From Candidatus Gastranaerophilales bacterium (GTDB taxonomy: Bacteria; Cyanobacteriota; Vampirovibrionia; Gastranaerophilales; Gastranaerophilaceae), in assembly GCA_944327245.1 (NCBI GenBank), contig CALVHD010000014.1, forward strand, positions 1 to 49,279: 49,279 nt of DNA, read 5' to 3'. A model generated the notes under the pieces. The model saw only the letters and a list, made by a program, of their open reading frames with translations, had not been told where the DNA came from and searched no databases. Below are positions 7,803 to 15,257 of this stretch, piece by piece (position 1 is the first letter of the stretch; each line of letters starts with the position of its first letter). Position numbers and translations under genes: made by a program.

Positions 7803-8915
7803 ATGGATTTTGTAACATTAACAATAGAAATTTTAAGCAAACTGGCCTCATTTGCAGGGTCCTATGGTATGGCAATCATTATTTTTACAATTATAATGCG
7901 TCTTTGTTTGTGGCCAATTAACGTCTCTCAACAGCGATCAATGAAAAACATGCAAACGCTGACTCCTAAAATGAAAATGATACAAGAAAAATATAAAAAT
8001 AACCCTCAATTAATGCAGCAAAAAATGATGGAATTTTATAAAGAACATAATTTTAACCCGACTGCTGGGTGCTTACCTATGTTAATTCAAATTCCTGTAT
8101 TTATAATGCTATATAGCGCCCTAATGAGCCCTCAGTTTATCCAAATGGCCGGAAATACCAATTTCTTATTCATAAATAGATTAGATGCAACAATTAAATC
8201 AAATGCGGGTGTATCTTTAGATGGAAAATTTTCTGTTGGAAGAAACGCTCAATTCCAAGCTGCAAAAACTGCAAAAGTGATTTTATCTAATAACCAAGTA
8301 ATTGATAATGTAAAAATCGAAAAACCTCAAAAAGCTATCTCTATTCAAGGCGAAATTGAAAAAGACAAACCAATTGAGCTTAAAATTTCACTTGATAGTT
8401 TAAATCTTAAATTTGCTCAGTTAGACAAAATTCAAAAAGCGCAGTTGTCTGTTATGAATATTATGACTAAGGAAACAGAAAATGTTGAGTTTAGTCGCCG
8501 CGGTGATATTTTAATGGCATCTGTTCCTACAATTCCGGCTCAAAACGCAATACATTACGATGTTATTTTATTAGTTGCACTATTTGGTTTAACAATATGG
8601 CTTTCTCAAAAAGTTATGATGGCAACAACAAAAGCCAAAGGCCAAGATGCAACTCAAGAAGCTATTCAAAAATCTATGGGTACAATAATGCCTGTAATGA
8701 TTATTTTAACTTTTGTATTTATACCAATTCCTGCCGGTGCGTTATTATATCTTGTAACAAGCAATATTTTCCAAATTGCTCAAACTGTAATAATCAACAA
8801 ACAGCTTGAATTTGAAGATAATAAAAAAGAATCTCAAAAAAATGAACAACAAGGAATAATAGACGCTAAAGTTATAGAGTCAAAAGTTGTTGATGACAAG
8901 AGTGATAAGCAATAA
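7803..8915 (+). CDS. yidC: YidC/Oxa1-family membrane protein insertase
   Basis: Inserts and folds inner-membrane proteins. The 370-residue protein has a first membrane segment (about 18-38) with the conserved positive residue in IIMRLCLWPIN (Arg33), a cytosolic helical loop rich in Met and Lys, a second segment after GCLPMLIQIPVF (90-112), then a soluble insertion of about 135 residues (115-250), followed by three more hydrophobic segments (about 253-273 and 295-335) and a charged tail. The insertion between segments 2 and 3 is not in the ordinary short YidC2/Oxa1 type; I recall that cyanobacterial YidC carries a large insertion at the same place, although the sequence here is different. Good Shine-Dalgarno (GAGGAG). 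Followed after 86 bases by murA with its own promoter. Confidence 0.94.
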   Translation: MDFVTLTIEILSKLASFAGSYGMAIIIFTIIMRLCLWPINVSQQRSMKNMQTLTPKMKMIQEKYKNNPQLMQQKMMEFYKEHNFNPTAGCLPMLIQIPVFIMLYSALMSPQFIQMAGNTNFLFINRLDATIKSNAGVSLDGKFSVGRNAQFQAAKTAKVILSNNQVIDNVKIEKPQKAISIQGEIEKDKPIELKISLDSLNLKFAQLDKIQKAQLSVMNIMTKETENVEFSRRGDILMASVPTIPAQNAIHYDVILLVALFGLTIWLSQKVMMATTKAKGQDATQEAIQKSMGTIMPVMIILTFVFIPIPAGALLYLVTSNIFQIAQTVIINKQLEFEDNKKESQKNEQQGIIDAKVIESKVVDDKSDKQ

Positions 8916-8945
8916 ATATCCTACAAAAATTTTATTTTTTGCCTG

Positions 8946-8974
8946 TTAACTTTAAAATATAATTATTTTATAAT
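8946..8974 (+). promoter_or_regulatory. Promoter of murA
   Basis: TTAACT (8946-8951), 17-bp spacer, consensus TATAAT (8969-8974). The predicted start near 8981 leaves a leader of about 20 nt containing the AAAAGGG ribosome site of murA. A second TATAAT lies at 8958. Confidence 0.55.
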
Positions 8975-9001
8975 AAAATCAGTTAGAAAAGGGTAATTGC
9001 T

Positions 9002-10318
9002 TTGAGCGAAAAACTAATAATTAAAGGTCAAATTCCAACTAAAGGTGAAGTTTCAATCAGTGGTGCAAAAAATTCTGTACTTAAACTGATGGCTGCTTCA
9101 CTTTTGTGTAAAGATACTTGTGTTATCTATAATGTGCCTTGTTTATCTGATGTTGAAATAATGCTTGAAGTTTTATCTGAACTGGGTGCAAAATGCGTAT
9201 ATGACAAGCAATTAAAAAAAGTTGAAATTGATACGACTAATGTCACTAATTGCACGGCTTCTAAAGAATTTGTTTCTAAAATGCGTGCCAGTTTTTGTGT
9301 GCTAGGTTCATTGGTAGGAAGACTCAAAGAGGCTAGAGTTGCACTCCCCGGCGGTTGTAAAATCGGTGAAAGAAGAGTTAATTTTCATATAAAGGGGCTT
9401 GAGGCACTTGGTTGTACATGTAAAATTGAAGATGGGTATGTCATAGCAAAAGCAAATAAATTATCAGGTGCAATGGTTTGTTTTGATATTCCTTCCGTTG
9501 GTGCAACAGAAAATGTCATGATGGCAGCAGTTTTAGCCGATGGTGTAACAATTATCCAAAATGCGGCTCAAGAACCTGAAATTGTTGATTTAGCTAACTT
9601 TTTAAAATCTATGGGAGCTCAAATAGATGGAGCCGGCACAAACCAAATAGTAATAACAGGTGTTAAACAAGAAGAGCTAAGAGGCTGTGAATATACGACA
9701 TTGCCGGATAGAATTGAAGCAGGTACATATATGAGTATTATTATAGCTTCAAGAGGGCAAGGTATTATAAGAAATATTTTTCCAAATCATTTAACATTGT
9801 TCACCGGAAAACTTCTTGAAATGGGAGCAAAGATTAAACTTGTTGATCCTAATACTATGGAAGTTTCTAACAATCAAAGATTAAAAGCGATGAATTTTAT
9901 AACTCAGCCTTATCCCGGCTTTCCAACTGACCTTCAGGCATTAGCTATGGCGCTGTTGTGTTGCGCTGACGGTATTTCCGTTGTAACTGAAAGTCTTTAT
10001 GAAAATCGATTTATGCATATACCGGAATTATGGAAAATGGGCGCAAATATTATCGTAAATAAAAAACATGCTATCATAAAAGGGGTTGATTGCTTAGTTG
10101 GAACACAAGTTCAATCTACCGATTTAAGAGCCGGAGCTGCATTAGTTACAGCTGCAGTTATGGCAAGGGGCGAAACAGAGATAGGTGCGCTTAATCATAT
10201 TGATAGAGGTTACGAAAATTTTGTAGAAAAACTCAGAGGACTTAATCTGGATGTTGAGCGTGTAAATGATAACCAGACTGATTTAAAAACAGGAGAAATC
10301 AATGGTACAAGAATATAA
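9002..10318 (+). CDS. murA: UDP-N-acetylglucosamine 1-carboxyvinyltransferase MurA
   Basis: First committed step of peptidoglycan synthesis: transfers enolpyruvate from PEP to UDP-GlcNAc. The 438-residue protein has the substrate Lys-Asn pair in SGAKNSVLKLMAA and the active-site Cys119 in PGGCKIGERRV. A Cys here, not Asp, predicts fosfomycin sensitivity at the target level. The start is TTG at 9002, supported by AAAAGGG at suitable spacing; no in-frame ATG lies near. Other family blocks include TLPDRIEAGTYM and PGFPTDLQA. The last 17 bases overlap the next gene, which has its own ribosome site inside murA, so the two are translationally coupled. Confidence 0.96.
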   Translation: MSEKLIIKGQIPTKGEVSISGAKNSVLKLMAASLLCKDTCVIYNVPCLSDVEIMLEVLSELGAKCVYDKQLKKVEIDTTNVTNCTASKEFVSKMRASFCVLGSLVGRLKEARVALPGGCKIGERRVNFHIKGLEALGCTCKIEDGYVIAKANKLSGAMVCFDIPSVGATENVMMAAVLADGVTIIQNAAQEPEIVDLANFLKSMGAQIDGAGTNQIVITGVKQEELRGCEYTTLPDRIEAGTYMSIIIASRGQGIIRNIFPNHLTLFTGKLLEMGAKIKLVDPNTMEVSNNQRLKAMNFITQPYPGFPTDLQALAMALLCCADGISVVTESLYENRFMHIPELWKMGANIIVNKKHAIIKGVDCLVGTQVQSTDLRAGAALVTAAVMARGETEIGALNHIDRGYENFVEKLRGLNLDVERVNDNQTDLKTGEINGTRI

Positions 10319-10625
10319 AAGATGGTATGACCATGATCCTTTGTTATTAAAAGTTATTAACATATTAAAAGATTACCAATCTGAACTTAAAGAACAGGCA
10401 AAAGAATTTTTAGATTCTATAGAAAAAAAGGTTTCTAAAGAAGCTATTGAAAAATTTTATCAATTAGTCAAACCTATAAACGGAGGCTCAAGGTGGTATG
10501 ATAAAGACCCTGTAATTTCAAGAACTGTTGAATTACTTAGAGTTGTTCCTCCCGATGTTCAAAAAAAAGCTGCTCAGATGTTCATAGAAACGCTTAAGAA
10601 AAACGGAATTAACATTGAAGAATAG
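10302..10625 (+). CDS. Small protein with duplicated RWYDxDP motif, coupled to murA
   Basis: A 107-residue soluble, charged protein I do not recognise by name. It is an internal duplication: RWYDHDP at residues 7-13 and RWYDKDP at 64-70 (period 57), each followed by a helix of pattern LLKVINILKDY or SRTVELLRVVP, then a helix containing EQAKEFLDSI or KKAAQMFIETL. Start ATG follows AGGAG located within murA, and overlaps murA by 17 bases, so it is surely translated. Co-expression hints at a cell-envelope role, but nothing in the sequence shows one. Its last 93 bases are antisense to the end of the gene on the opposite strand. Confidence 0.8.
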   Translation: MVQEYKRWYDHDPLLLKVINILKDYQSELKEQAKEFLDSIEKKVSKEAIEKFYQLVKPINGGSRWYDKDPVISRTVELLRVVPPDVQKKAAQMFIETLKKNGINIEE

Positions 10626-10865
10626 TTCATTTTGAATTTGCGAAAGTACATTTTCGGTTGTTTCTTTTGCCTTTTTTTCCAGTCTTTTTTTTGTCTTTTT
10701 AATTGAATTTGATATTTTATAATATTCAAAACATCTTTGATATGTGTATTCTTTAATTAACAATGAATTTGCTATTCTGGCTTCATAGCTGATTAATTGT
10801 GAACTGTTCATCTGCTCATCATAATATTCATTAATTTTGTCTTCTAAAGTACTCGTTGAAATCAT
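10533..10865 (-). CDS. Small protein coupled to ECF sigma factor (possible anti-sigma factor)
   Basis: A 110-residue protein whose ATG comes directly after the sigma-factor stop; its ribosome site AGGGG sits inside the last sigma codons, so translation is coupled. The first about 80 residues are helical, with an anti-sigma-like opening (EDKINEYYDEQMNSSQL, then YEARIANSLLIKEYTYQRC) comparable to the acidic N-terminal helices of membrane anti-sigma factors. There is no membrane segment and no zinc HxxxCxxC motif, so the function is inferred from position. The C-terminal 31 codons run antisense through the downstream end of the murA-coupled gene, an unusually long convergent overlap. Confidence 0.6.
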   Translation of the reverse strand: MISTSTLEDKINEYYDEQMNSSQLISYEARIANSLLIKEYTYQRCFEYYKISNSIKKTKKRLEKKAKETTENVLSQIQNELFFNVNSVFLKRFYEHLSSFFLNIGRNNSK

Positions 10866-10866
10866 A

Positions 10867-11433
10867 TTAACCCCTTGAATATTTATTTATGTCATCTTTA
10901 ATTATCGCTCTTGCTCTTGCAATTCTTGATTTTACGGTTCCGATTGTTGTATTTGTAATATTTGAAATTTCATCATAACTCAAACCTTGAATTTCTCTAA
11001 GTGTTATCGGGATTTTGTAATGCAAAGGAAGATTTTCTATAGATGTTTTGATAATCAAATCTAATTCATTATTTAAAATTGCTTCTTGAGGGTTAGAATC
11101 GTAATCAGGTACTTCAATTGCGGCTGAGTCATCATTTTTAATCAATGGAATTTCTGTCGATTTTTTCTTGTTTTTTCTTAGATAATCATAATATGAATTT
11201 ATAATAATTTGGTTTAACCATGTTTTGAAATATTTTGGGTTTTTAAGTTGAGTTATTTTTTTGCTAAGTTTAATTAATACATCCTGCATTATGTCTGAAA
11301 TATCATTTTCATCTTTTTTCAGATAAAAAAGTGTAGAATAAATATTATTTTGTTCTTGTTTTATAAGCTCTATAAGCGCAAGCTTATCTTGTTTAATAGC
11401 TTTTTTAATTGTTTCAATTTTATGTTCGTCCAT
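10867..11433 (-). CDS. ECF-type RNA polymerase sigma factor
   Basis: A 188-residue sigma-70-family factor with only regions 2 and 4. Region 2 covers about residues 20-90, with ENDISDIMQDVLIKL and YFKTWLNQIIINSYYDYLR. An acidic linker of about 35 residues follows. Region 4 covers about 130-185, with LPLHYKIPITLREIQGLSY, then EISNITNTTIGTVKSRIARAR, the DNA-binding helix-turn-helix. It recruits polymerase to a specific regulon, often under an anti-sigma factor encoded just downstream; the coupled 110-residue protein holds that place. It is divergent from thiD2-thiE with only about 70 bases between them. The regulon cannot be told from this window. Confidence 0.9.
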   Translation of the reverse strand: MDEHKIETIKKAIKQDKLALIELIKQEQNNIYSTLFYLKKDENDISDIMQDVLIKLSKKITQLKNPKYFKTWLNQIIINSYYDYLRKNKKKSTEIPLIKNDDSAAIEVPDYDSNPQEAILNNELDLIIKTSIENLPLHYKIPITLREIQGLSYDEISNITNTTIGTVKSRIARARAIIKDDINKYSRG

Positions 11434-11502
11434 AAATTTAGACTATTAAATTTTGTCTTGTTTCGCTATAATCTAATATATATAGTCATCAAGGTAATAT
11501 TT

Positions 11503-12531
11503 ATGTTTTATAGAATAATAGATGCTAATTTAAATAGAGCTACAGAAGGTCTTAGAAACATTGAAGAATATACAAGATTTATATTGAATAATAAAGAAAT
11601 TTCAACTCAATTGAAAAATCTTCGTCATGCAATTACAATGTTTTTTGAAAAAGACTATAATAATCTTATAAATTCAAGAAATACCAAAGATGATGTTGGA
11701 AAAAACATCGAAAATATTACAAAAAAAAGCAATAATCAAAATGTTCTAAGAGCGAACATAAAAAGAACCCAACAAGCCCTGCGCGTTTTAAATGAATATG
11801 GTTCACTTGATGACAGTTACAGATATAAAATGTACGAAATAGAAAAAGATATTATGAAAATTGTAAACTATGATAAAAAAACCAATATAAAAAATGCACT
11901 TTTAAGAAATAGAAATATCTACCTTATAACTTCTCAGCAAGGTTTTGAAGATGATAATGATTTTATCGATAGAATTGCTCAAATTTTAAACGCAGGTGTT
12001 AAACTAATTCAATATAGGGAAAAAAATAAATCTGCTAAAGAAATAATTAATACAGGTAAAAAATTAAGACAATTATGTTCAATGTATGACGCATTATTAA
12101 TTATAAATGATAGAGTAGATATTGCAAAAATAGTCGATGCAGATGGTGTTCATTTAGGTCAAGACGATATAGATATAATTTCAGCAAGAAAAATCCTAGG
12201 GGAAGATAAAATTATCGGAATTTCAACCCATAAACCAGAGGACGCCATTTTAGCCCAAGAACAAAATGCTGATTATATTGGAGTTGGGCCTGTATTCAAA
12301 ACACCTACTAAACCGTCAACAATTCCTGTTGGGCTTGAATATGTTAAATGGGTAAAAGATAATATCCAAATACCTTTTTATGCCATAGGTTCAATTGATG
12401 AAAATAATATTTTTGATGTTATTAATGCCGGAGCAACTAAAGTAGCAGCAATAAGAGCATTAATGAATTCTCTAAATATCAATGAAACTATTAGAAAGTT
12501 TAATGAGGCACTTAATAATGGCAATTATTAA
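11503..12531 (+). CDS. thiE: ThiD2-ThiE fusion: HMP-P kinase / thiamine phosphate synthase
   Basis: A 342-residue two-domain enzyme. Residues 1-130 match the ThiD2 domain (RIIDANLNRATEGLRNIEEY, later RTQQALRVLNEYGSL), described as a monofunctional HMP-phosphate kinase. Residues 138-342 are the TIM-barrel thiamine phosphate synthase, joining HMP-PP and thiazole phosphate: LIQYREKNKSAKEI, ADGVHLGQDD, IGVGPVFKTPTK and the phosphate-binding YAIGSID. The fusion order is that of the long cyanobacterial ThiE. Start: ATG at 11503 with AAGG at 8-nt spacing; the frame is open further upstream, but that region lies in the promoter (TATAAT at 11467). It overlaps the Nudix gene by 14 bases. ThiC, which makes HMP-P, is 12 kb away on the other strand. 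No TPP riboswitch was found upstream. Confidence 0.93.
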   Translation: MFYRIIDANLNRATEGLRNIEEYTRFILNNKEISTQLKNLRHAITMFFEKDYNNLINSRNTKDDVGKNIENITKKSNNQNVLRANIKRTQQALRVLNEYGSLDDSYRYKMYEIEKDIMKIVNYDKKTNIKNALLRNRNIYLITSQQGFEDDNDFIDRIAQILNAGVKLIQYREKNKSAKEIINTGKKLRQLCSMYDALLIINDRVDIAKIVDADGVHLGQDDIDIISARKILGEDKIIGISTHKPEDAILAQEQNADYIGVGPVFKTPTKPSTIPVGLEYVKWVKDNIQIPFYAIGSIDENNIFDVINAGATKVAAIRALMNSLNINETIRKFNEALNNGNY

Positions 12532-13096
12532 TTCAACAAAATACCTTGATTTTAAATCTGCAATTTCACCATCGGGCCATGATTGGTATTATGTTAAAAG
12601 AACAAATGATAAACCGAACCAAGATAGCGCAGTTGCGATAACAACATTAGTTAAAATTAATGATGAATACAATTTTCTTTTTATTAAAACAAACAGGCCT
12701 CCGATATCTTTTGAAAAAAAAGCTAAGTTTTGCCTTGAATCACCGGCAGGTTTGATTGCGGATACCGATAAAGATGAGACACTTTTAGAATGTGCTAAAA
12801 AAGAACTTCTTGAAGAAGCAGGTTTGGTTGCGGATGAAATATATATTGAGCTGAAAAATTCATCAACAAGCGCAGGTTTATCAAGCGAAACTTTAACTTA
12901 TGTTACGGCAATTTGTAATTCATATAATGTAATACAAAAACCGATTTCTGATGGCGGTATCATTGTAGAAAGATTTTTTATTCCGGTAAATGGTGTTGAT
13001 AAATACTTAAAAACAATAAATCAAGAGGAAATTTCAGTCGCAGCAGCATTAGTTTGCGGTGTTTATTATGCGCTTTTGAGAATTAACAATCGTTAA
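12518..13096 (+). CDS. Nudix hydrolase (ADP-ribose pyrophosphatase-like)
   Basis: A 192-residue Nudix protein, translationally coupled to thiE (14-base overlap; GAGG nine bases before the ATG at 12518). The Nudix box reads GLIADTDKDETLLECAKKEL, then LEEAGL. The EE and G are kept, but Lys replaces Arg of the RE pair and the glycine-to-glutamate loop is three residues longer than consensus. The preceding ESPAGLI resembles ADP-ribose and nucleoside-diphosphate-sugar hydrolases. Co-expression with thiE could mean a house-cleaning role on thiamine-related or other diphosphates, but this is inference. The 3' end overlaps the XRE regulator by 14 bases on the opposite strand. Confidence 0.85.
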   Translation: MAIINSTKYLDFKSAISPSGHDWYYVKRTNDKPNQDSAVAITTLVKINDEYNFLFIKTNRPPISFEKKAKFCLESPAGLIADTDKDETLLECAKKELLEEAGLVADEIYIELKNSSTSAGLSSETLTYVTAICNSYNVIQKPISDGGIIVERFFIPVNGVDKYLKTINQEEISVAAALVCGVYYALLRINNR

Positions 13097-13307
13097 AAAT
13101 AAGCAATTTTTCAATATTAACATTTAGATATTTAGATAGTTCGTATATTTTAGCTAAAGACATGTTTGCCTTGCCGCGTTCTATATTTGCAATGTAATTT
13201 TGAGAAACATTCATAATTTCTGCAAGCTGTTCTTGAGTTAAATCTTTTTTTATGCGTTCTATTTTAACATTTTTACCGAATTTTTTTAATAAAGATTGTT
13301 TATCCAT
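13083..13307 (-). CDS. XRE/Cro-type helix-turn-helix transcriptional regulator
   Basis: A 74-residue protein that is just one HTH_3 domain: KKDLTQEQLAEIMNVSQNYI, then ANIERGKANMSLAKIYELSKYL, with the recognition helix around SQNYIANIE. It resembles small phage-type or toxin-antitoxin-type regulators. It is divergent from the pseudopilin gene, and the 88 bases between them hold four alternating TATAAGT half-sites, so it very likely controls that gene and itself. The start ATG has no Shine-Dalgarno; TATACT lies seven bases upstream, so it may be leaderless. The 3' end overlaps the Nudix gene by 14 bases. Confidence 0.9.
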   Translation of the reverse strand: MDKQSLLKKFGKNVKIERIKKDLTQEQLAEIMNVSQNYIANIERGKANMSLAKIYELSKYLNVNIEKLLIFNDC

Positions 13308-13308
13308 A

Positions 13309-13374
13309 TTTATAAGTATATAAATATTGACTTATAAATTTAATAATGCTATAAGTTATATATTATAACTTATA
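13309..13374. promoter_or_regulatory. Operator with four TATAAGT half-sites between the XRE regulator and the pseudopilin gene
   Basis: Two inverted repeats: TTTATAAGT (13309-13317) with ACTTATAAA (13330-13338), and TATAAGTTATA (13350-13360) with TATAACTTATA (13364-13374), both perfect. The common core TATAAGT thus appears four times in alternating orientation, at 13311, 13330, 13350 and 13368. The sites cover the -35 and -10 of the rightward promoter and the -10 of the leftward one, as expected of an autorepressor. Confidence 0.75.
13327..13355 (+). promoter_or_regulatory. Promoter of the pseudopilin-like gene
   Basis: TTGACT (13327-13332), 17-bp spacer, TATAAG (13350-13355); both hexamers are overlapped by operator half-sites. 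The GGAG ribosome site (13388) follows. Confidence 0.65.
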
Positions 13375-13395
13375 AATTATACTACTTGGAGAATC

Positions 13396-15159
13396 ATGAA
13401 AAATAACATACTTATAGGCCACAAGATTGGCTTTTCTTTGGTTGAACTATTAATCAGTTTAATTGTAATTTCTTGTATAACCGCAGCTTTTACTCCTTTG
13501 ATAACTAAAAAGTTTTCAAGTGGTGTTTTTGGTGGCGGCGGTTCAGTTTCTGATATTAGTGCAGATTGCGATAAATTTGGTCCTAATTGTAATCTTTGTA
13601 CTAGTAACTTTTGTCTATCTTGTACAGGCTTAACTTGTGTTAGTGATGAATATAAAGATAATAAAAGCTGTACTTGTAAAAAATGCACTGAAAAATACGG
13701 TGATTATTGCACAAAATGCACAGAAGAAAAATGTTTAACATGTTTGGATGGTCAATATTTGGACGAAAATCAAAACTGTAAACCTTGTACTAATAAATTT
13801 TCCAATTGTTCAAGCTGTACTCTTTATCAATGCAATGCTTGCAAAGATGGATATATTTTAATTGATCCTACTTCAACATCTTCATGTACAGAATTTAACT
13901 GCTCGAGTCCCAATTTTATGCAAATAGGTAATTTGTGCATAACAAAATACAATATGGGAGACAGCGTTTCACTGGGAATTCCAAGTGAAGTCAATATTGT
14001 TGAATCGTCCGAAACTTGCAACCCAGGGAGCGCAATTATGTGTTGCTGGAAAGGCAATACTTCAGGAGGTTGCGATAACGGAAATGGCGGAGGGTATTCA
14101 GGATGCAATCGGACAGTGTGCGATCATAATGCAGCAGAATACATCTGCGAAAATTTCAATGGCGGCGGATACGATTGGAGATTACCAACAAGCACAGAGT
14201 TATCAACTTGGAATATATACTCTTTAAATTTAGGAACAGATGGAATACAATTATGCGATTATTATTCAGGATATAACTCAGCACAATGTCTTTCTAAATC
14301 CTCATGTATAGGTAGTGCAGATGTATGCAGACCACATGACGTATGGTCAAGCACACAAAATTCAAGCGGACTATTTTATATTTATTATCTGCAAAAAGGT
14401 GCATGGAAAACAATAGCATTTAAAAATGCAAATGCTATTTCGGTTCGCTGTGTTGCTGTAATGCCGCAAACTTGTGCTGAAAGAATTTCTGAAGGCTGTT
14501 TAACTTGTGAAGGTGATAATTGCCTTTCATGTGATACAGGCTATATTTTAAAAGACGGTAAATGTAAAATAGATTGCGCAACAAAGTTTGGAACCAATTG
14601 CACAGAATGTACACAAGATAAATGCACAGCTTGCGCTGATGGATATATATTAGACGAAAAAACAAAAGCACTGCCAGTTTGTAAAACGAGCCCTGTTATG
14701 CAAATAGGAAGTCTGCTTGTTACAAAATACAATGTTAATGATCATCCTGATTTAGTTGTATCAAGTAATTGTACGAGAACCGGCATGGGAGGTTGTGATA
14801 ACGCTAATGGAGGTGCTTATTCAGGATGTAACAGAACAGTATGTTATTGGTGGGATGCTTCAAGTGTATGCAGTCAAATAAAATATGGGGGATATTCTTG
14901 GAGATTACCGCGCTCAAGAGGCGAAGTGAGCAGCTGGGGCGGTAATTCAATAAATCGAGGTGTAAATGGACTTCAACTATGCGATCCAAGCGCTAACAGG
15001 GGCTCAGCAAGGTGTGTCGCCACATCTTATGTTATATGGACTTCAGAATTTTATGATGGCAGTAAAATATACTCATATTTACTTCAAAATGCCTCGTGGA
15101 TAGAAAATATCAGTTTGCAAAATAACCTGTATTCTGTTCGCTGTGTAGCAAATATTTAA
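13396..15159 (+). CDS. Pseudopilin-like Cys-rich surface protein with two DUF1566-like modules
   Basis: A 587-residue exported protein. The N terminus is a type IV prepilin signal: a basic leader ending in Gly, then FSLVELLISLIVIS with Glu at +5, so cleavage by prepilin peptidase and assembly or release via a type II/type IV pilus machine is expected. Residues 55-160 are Cys-rich furin-like repeats (C..CT..KC..C patterns). Then come two copies of a module beginning MQIGNLCITKYN (about 175) or MQIGSLLVTKYN (about 435), containing WRLP (about 261 and 503) and ending SVRCVA; this resembles DUF1566/Lcl-type domains. A second Cys-rich stretch (about 358-430) separates them. The ligand is unknown; an extracellular, disulfide-rich adhesin-like role is inferred. 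Start ATG has GGAG. It is probably repressed by the divergent XRE regulator and is followed by a terminator. Confidence 0.85.
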   Translation: MKNNILIGHKIGFSLVELLISLIVISCITAAFTPLITKKFSSGVFGGGGSVSDISADCDKFGPNCNLCTSNFCLSCTGLTCVSDEYKDNKSCTCKKCTEKYGDYCTKCTEEKCLTCLDGQYLDENQNCKPCTNKFSNCSSCTLYQCNACKDGYILIDPTSTSSCTEFNCSSPNFMQIGNLCITKYNMGDSVSLGIPSEVNIVESSETCNPGSAIMCCWKGNTSGGCDNGNGGGYSGCNRTVCDHNAAEYICENFNGGGYDWRLPTSTELSTWNIYSLNLGTDGIQLCDYYSGYNSAQCLSKSSCIGSADVCRPHDVWSSTQNSSGLFYIYYLQKGAWKTIAFKNANAISVRCVAVMPQTCAERISEGCLTCEGDNCLSCDTGYILKDGKCKIDCATKFGTNCTECTQDKCTACADGYILDEKTKALPVCKTSPVMQIGSLLVTKYNVNDHPDLVVSSNCTRTGMGGCDNANGGAYSGCNRTVCYWWDASSVCSQIKYGGYSWRLPRSRGEVSSWGGNSINRGVNGLQLCDPSANRGSARCVATSYVIWTSEFYDGSKIYSYLLQNASWIENISLQNNLYSVRCVANI

Positions 15160-15192
15160 AATTTTTATGTTATTTTTGTGTTTTGATATCGT

Positions 15193-15218
15193 GGGAGTAA
15201 CATTACTCCCCTTTTTTT
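15193..15218 (+). terminator. Rho-independent terminator of the pseudopilin-like gene
   Basis: GGGAGTA pairs with TACTCCC, followed by C and seven T; it starts 33 bases after the stop codon. Confidence 0.85.
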
Positions 15219-15257
15219 AGATTTTCAAAATCTGTGTGCTATGTTATCATAAAAACT

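Noticed and set aside
11434-11502. TPP riboswitch before thiE
   Set aside because: I looked for the CTGAGA-type core and the paired ACCTGATC-like element here and before the thiC operon and saw neither; the leaders are too short.
13377-15000. Several antisense open frames under the pseudopilin-like gene
   Set aside because: They are shadows of a Cys- and Gly-rich coding frame; the sense protein has a clear signal, repeats, promoter and terminator.
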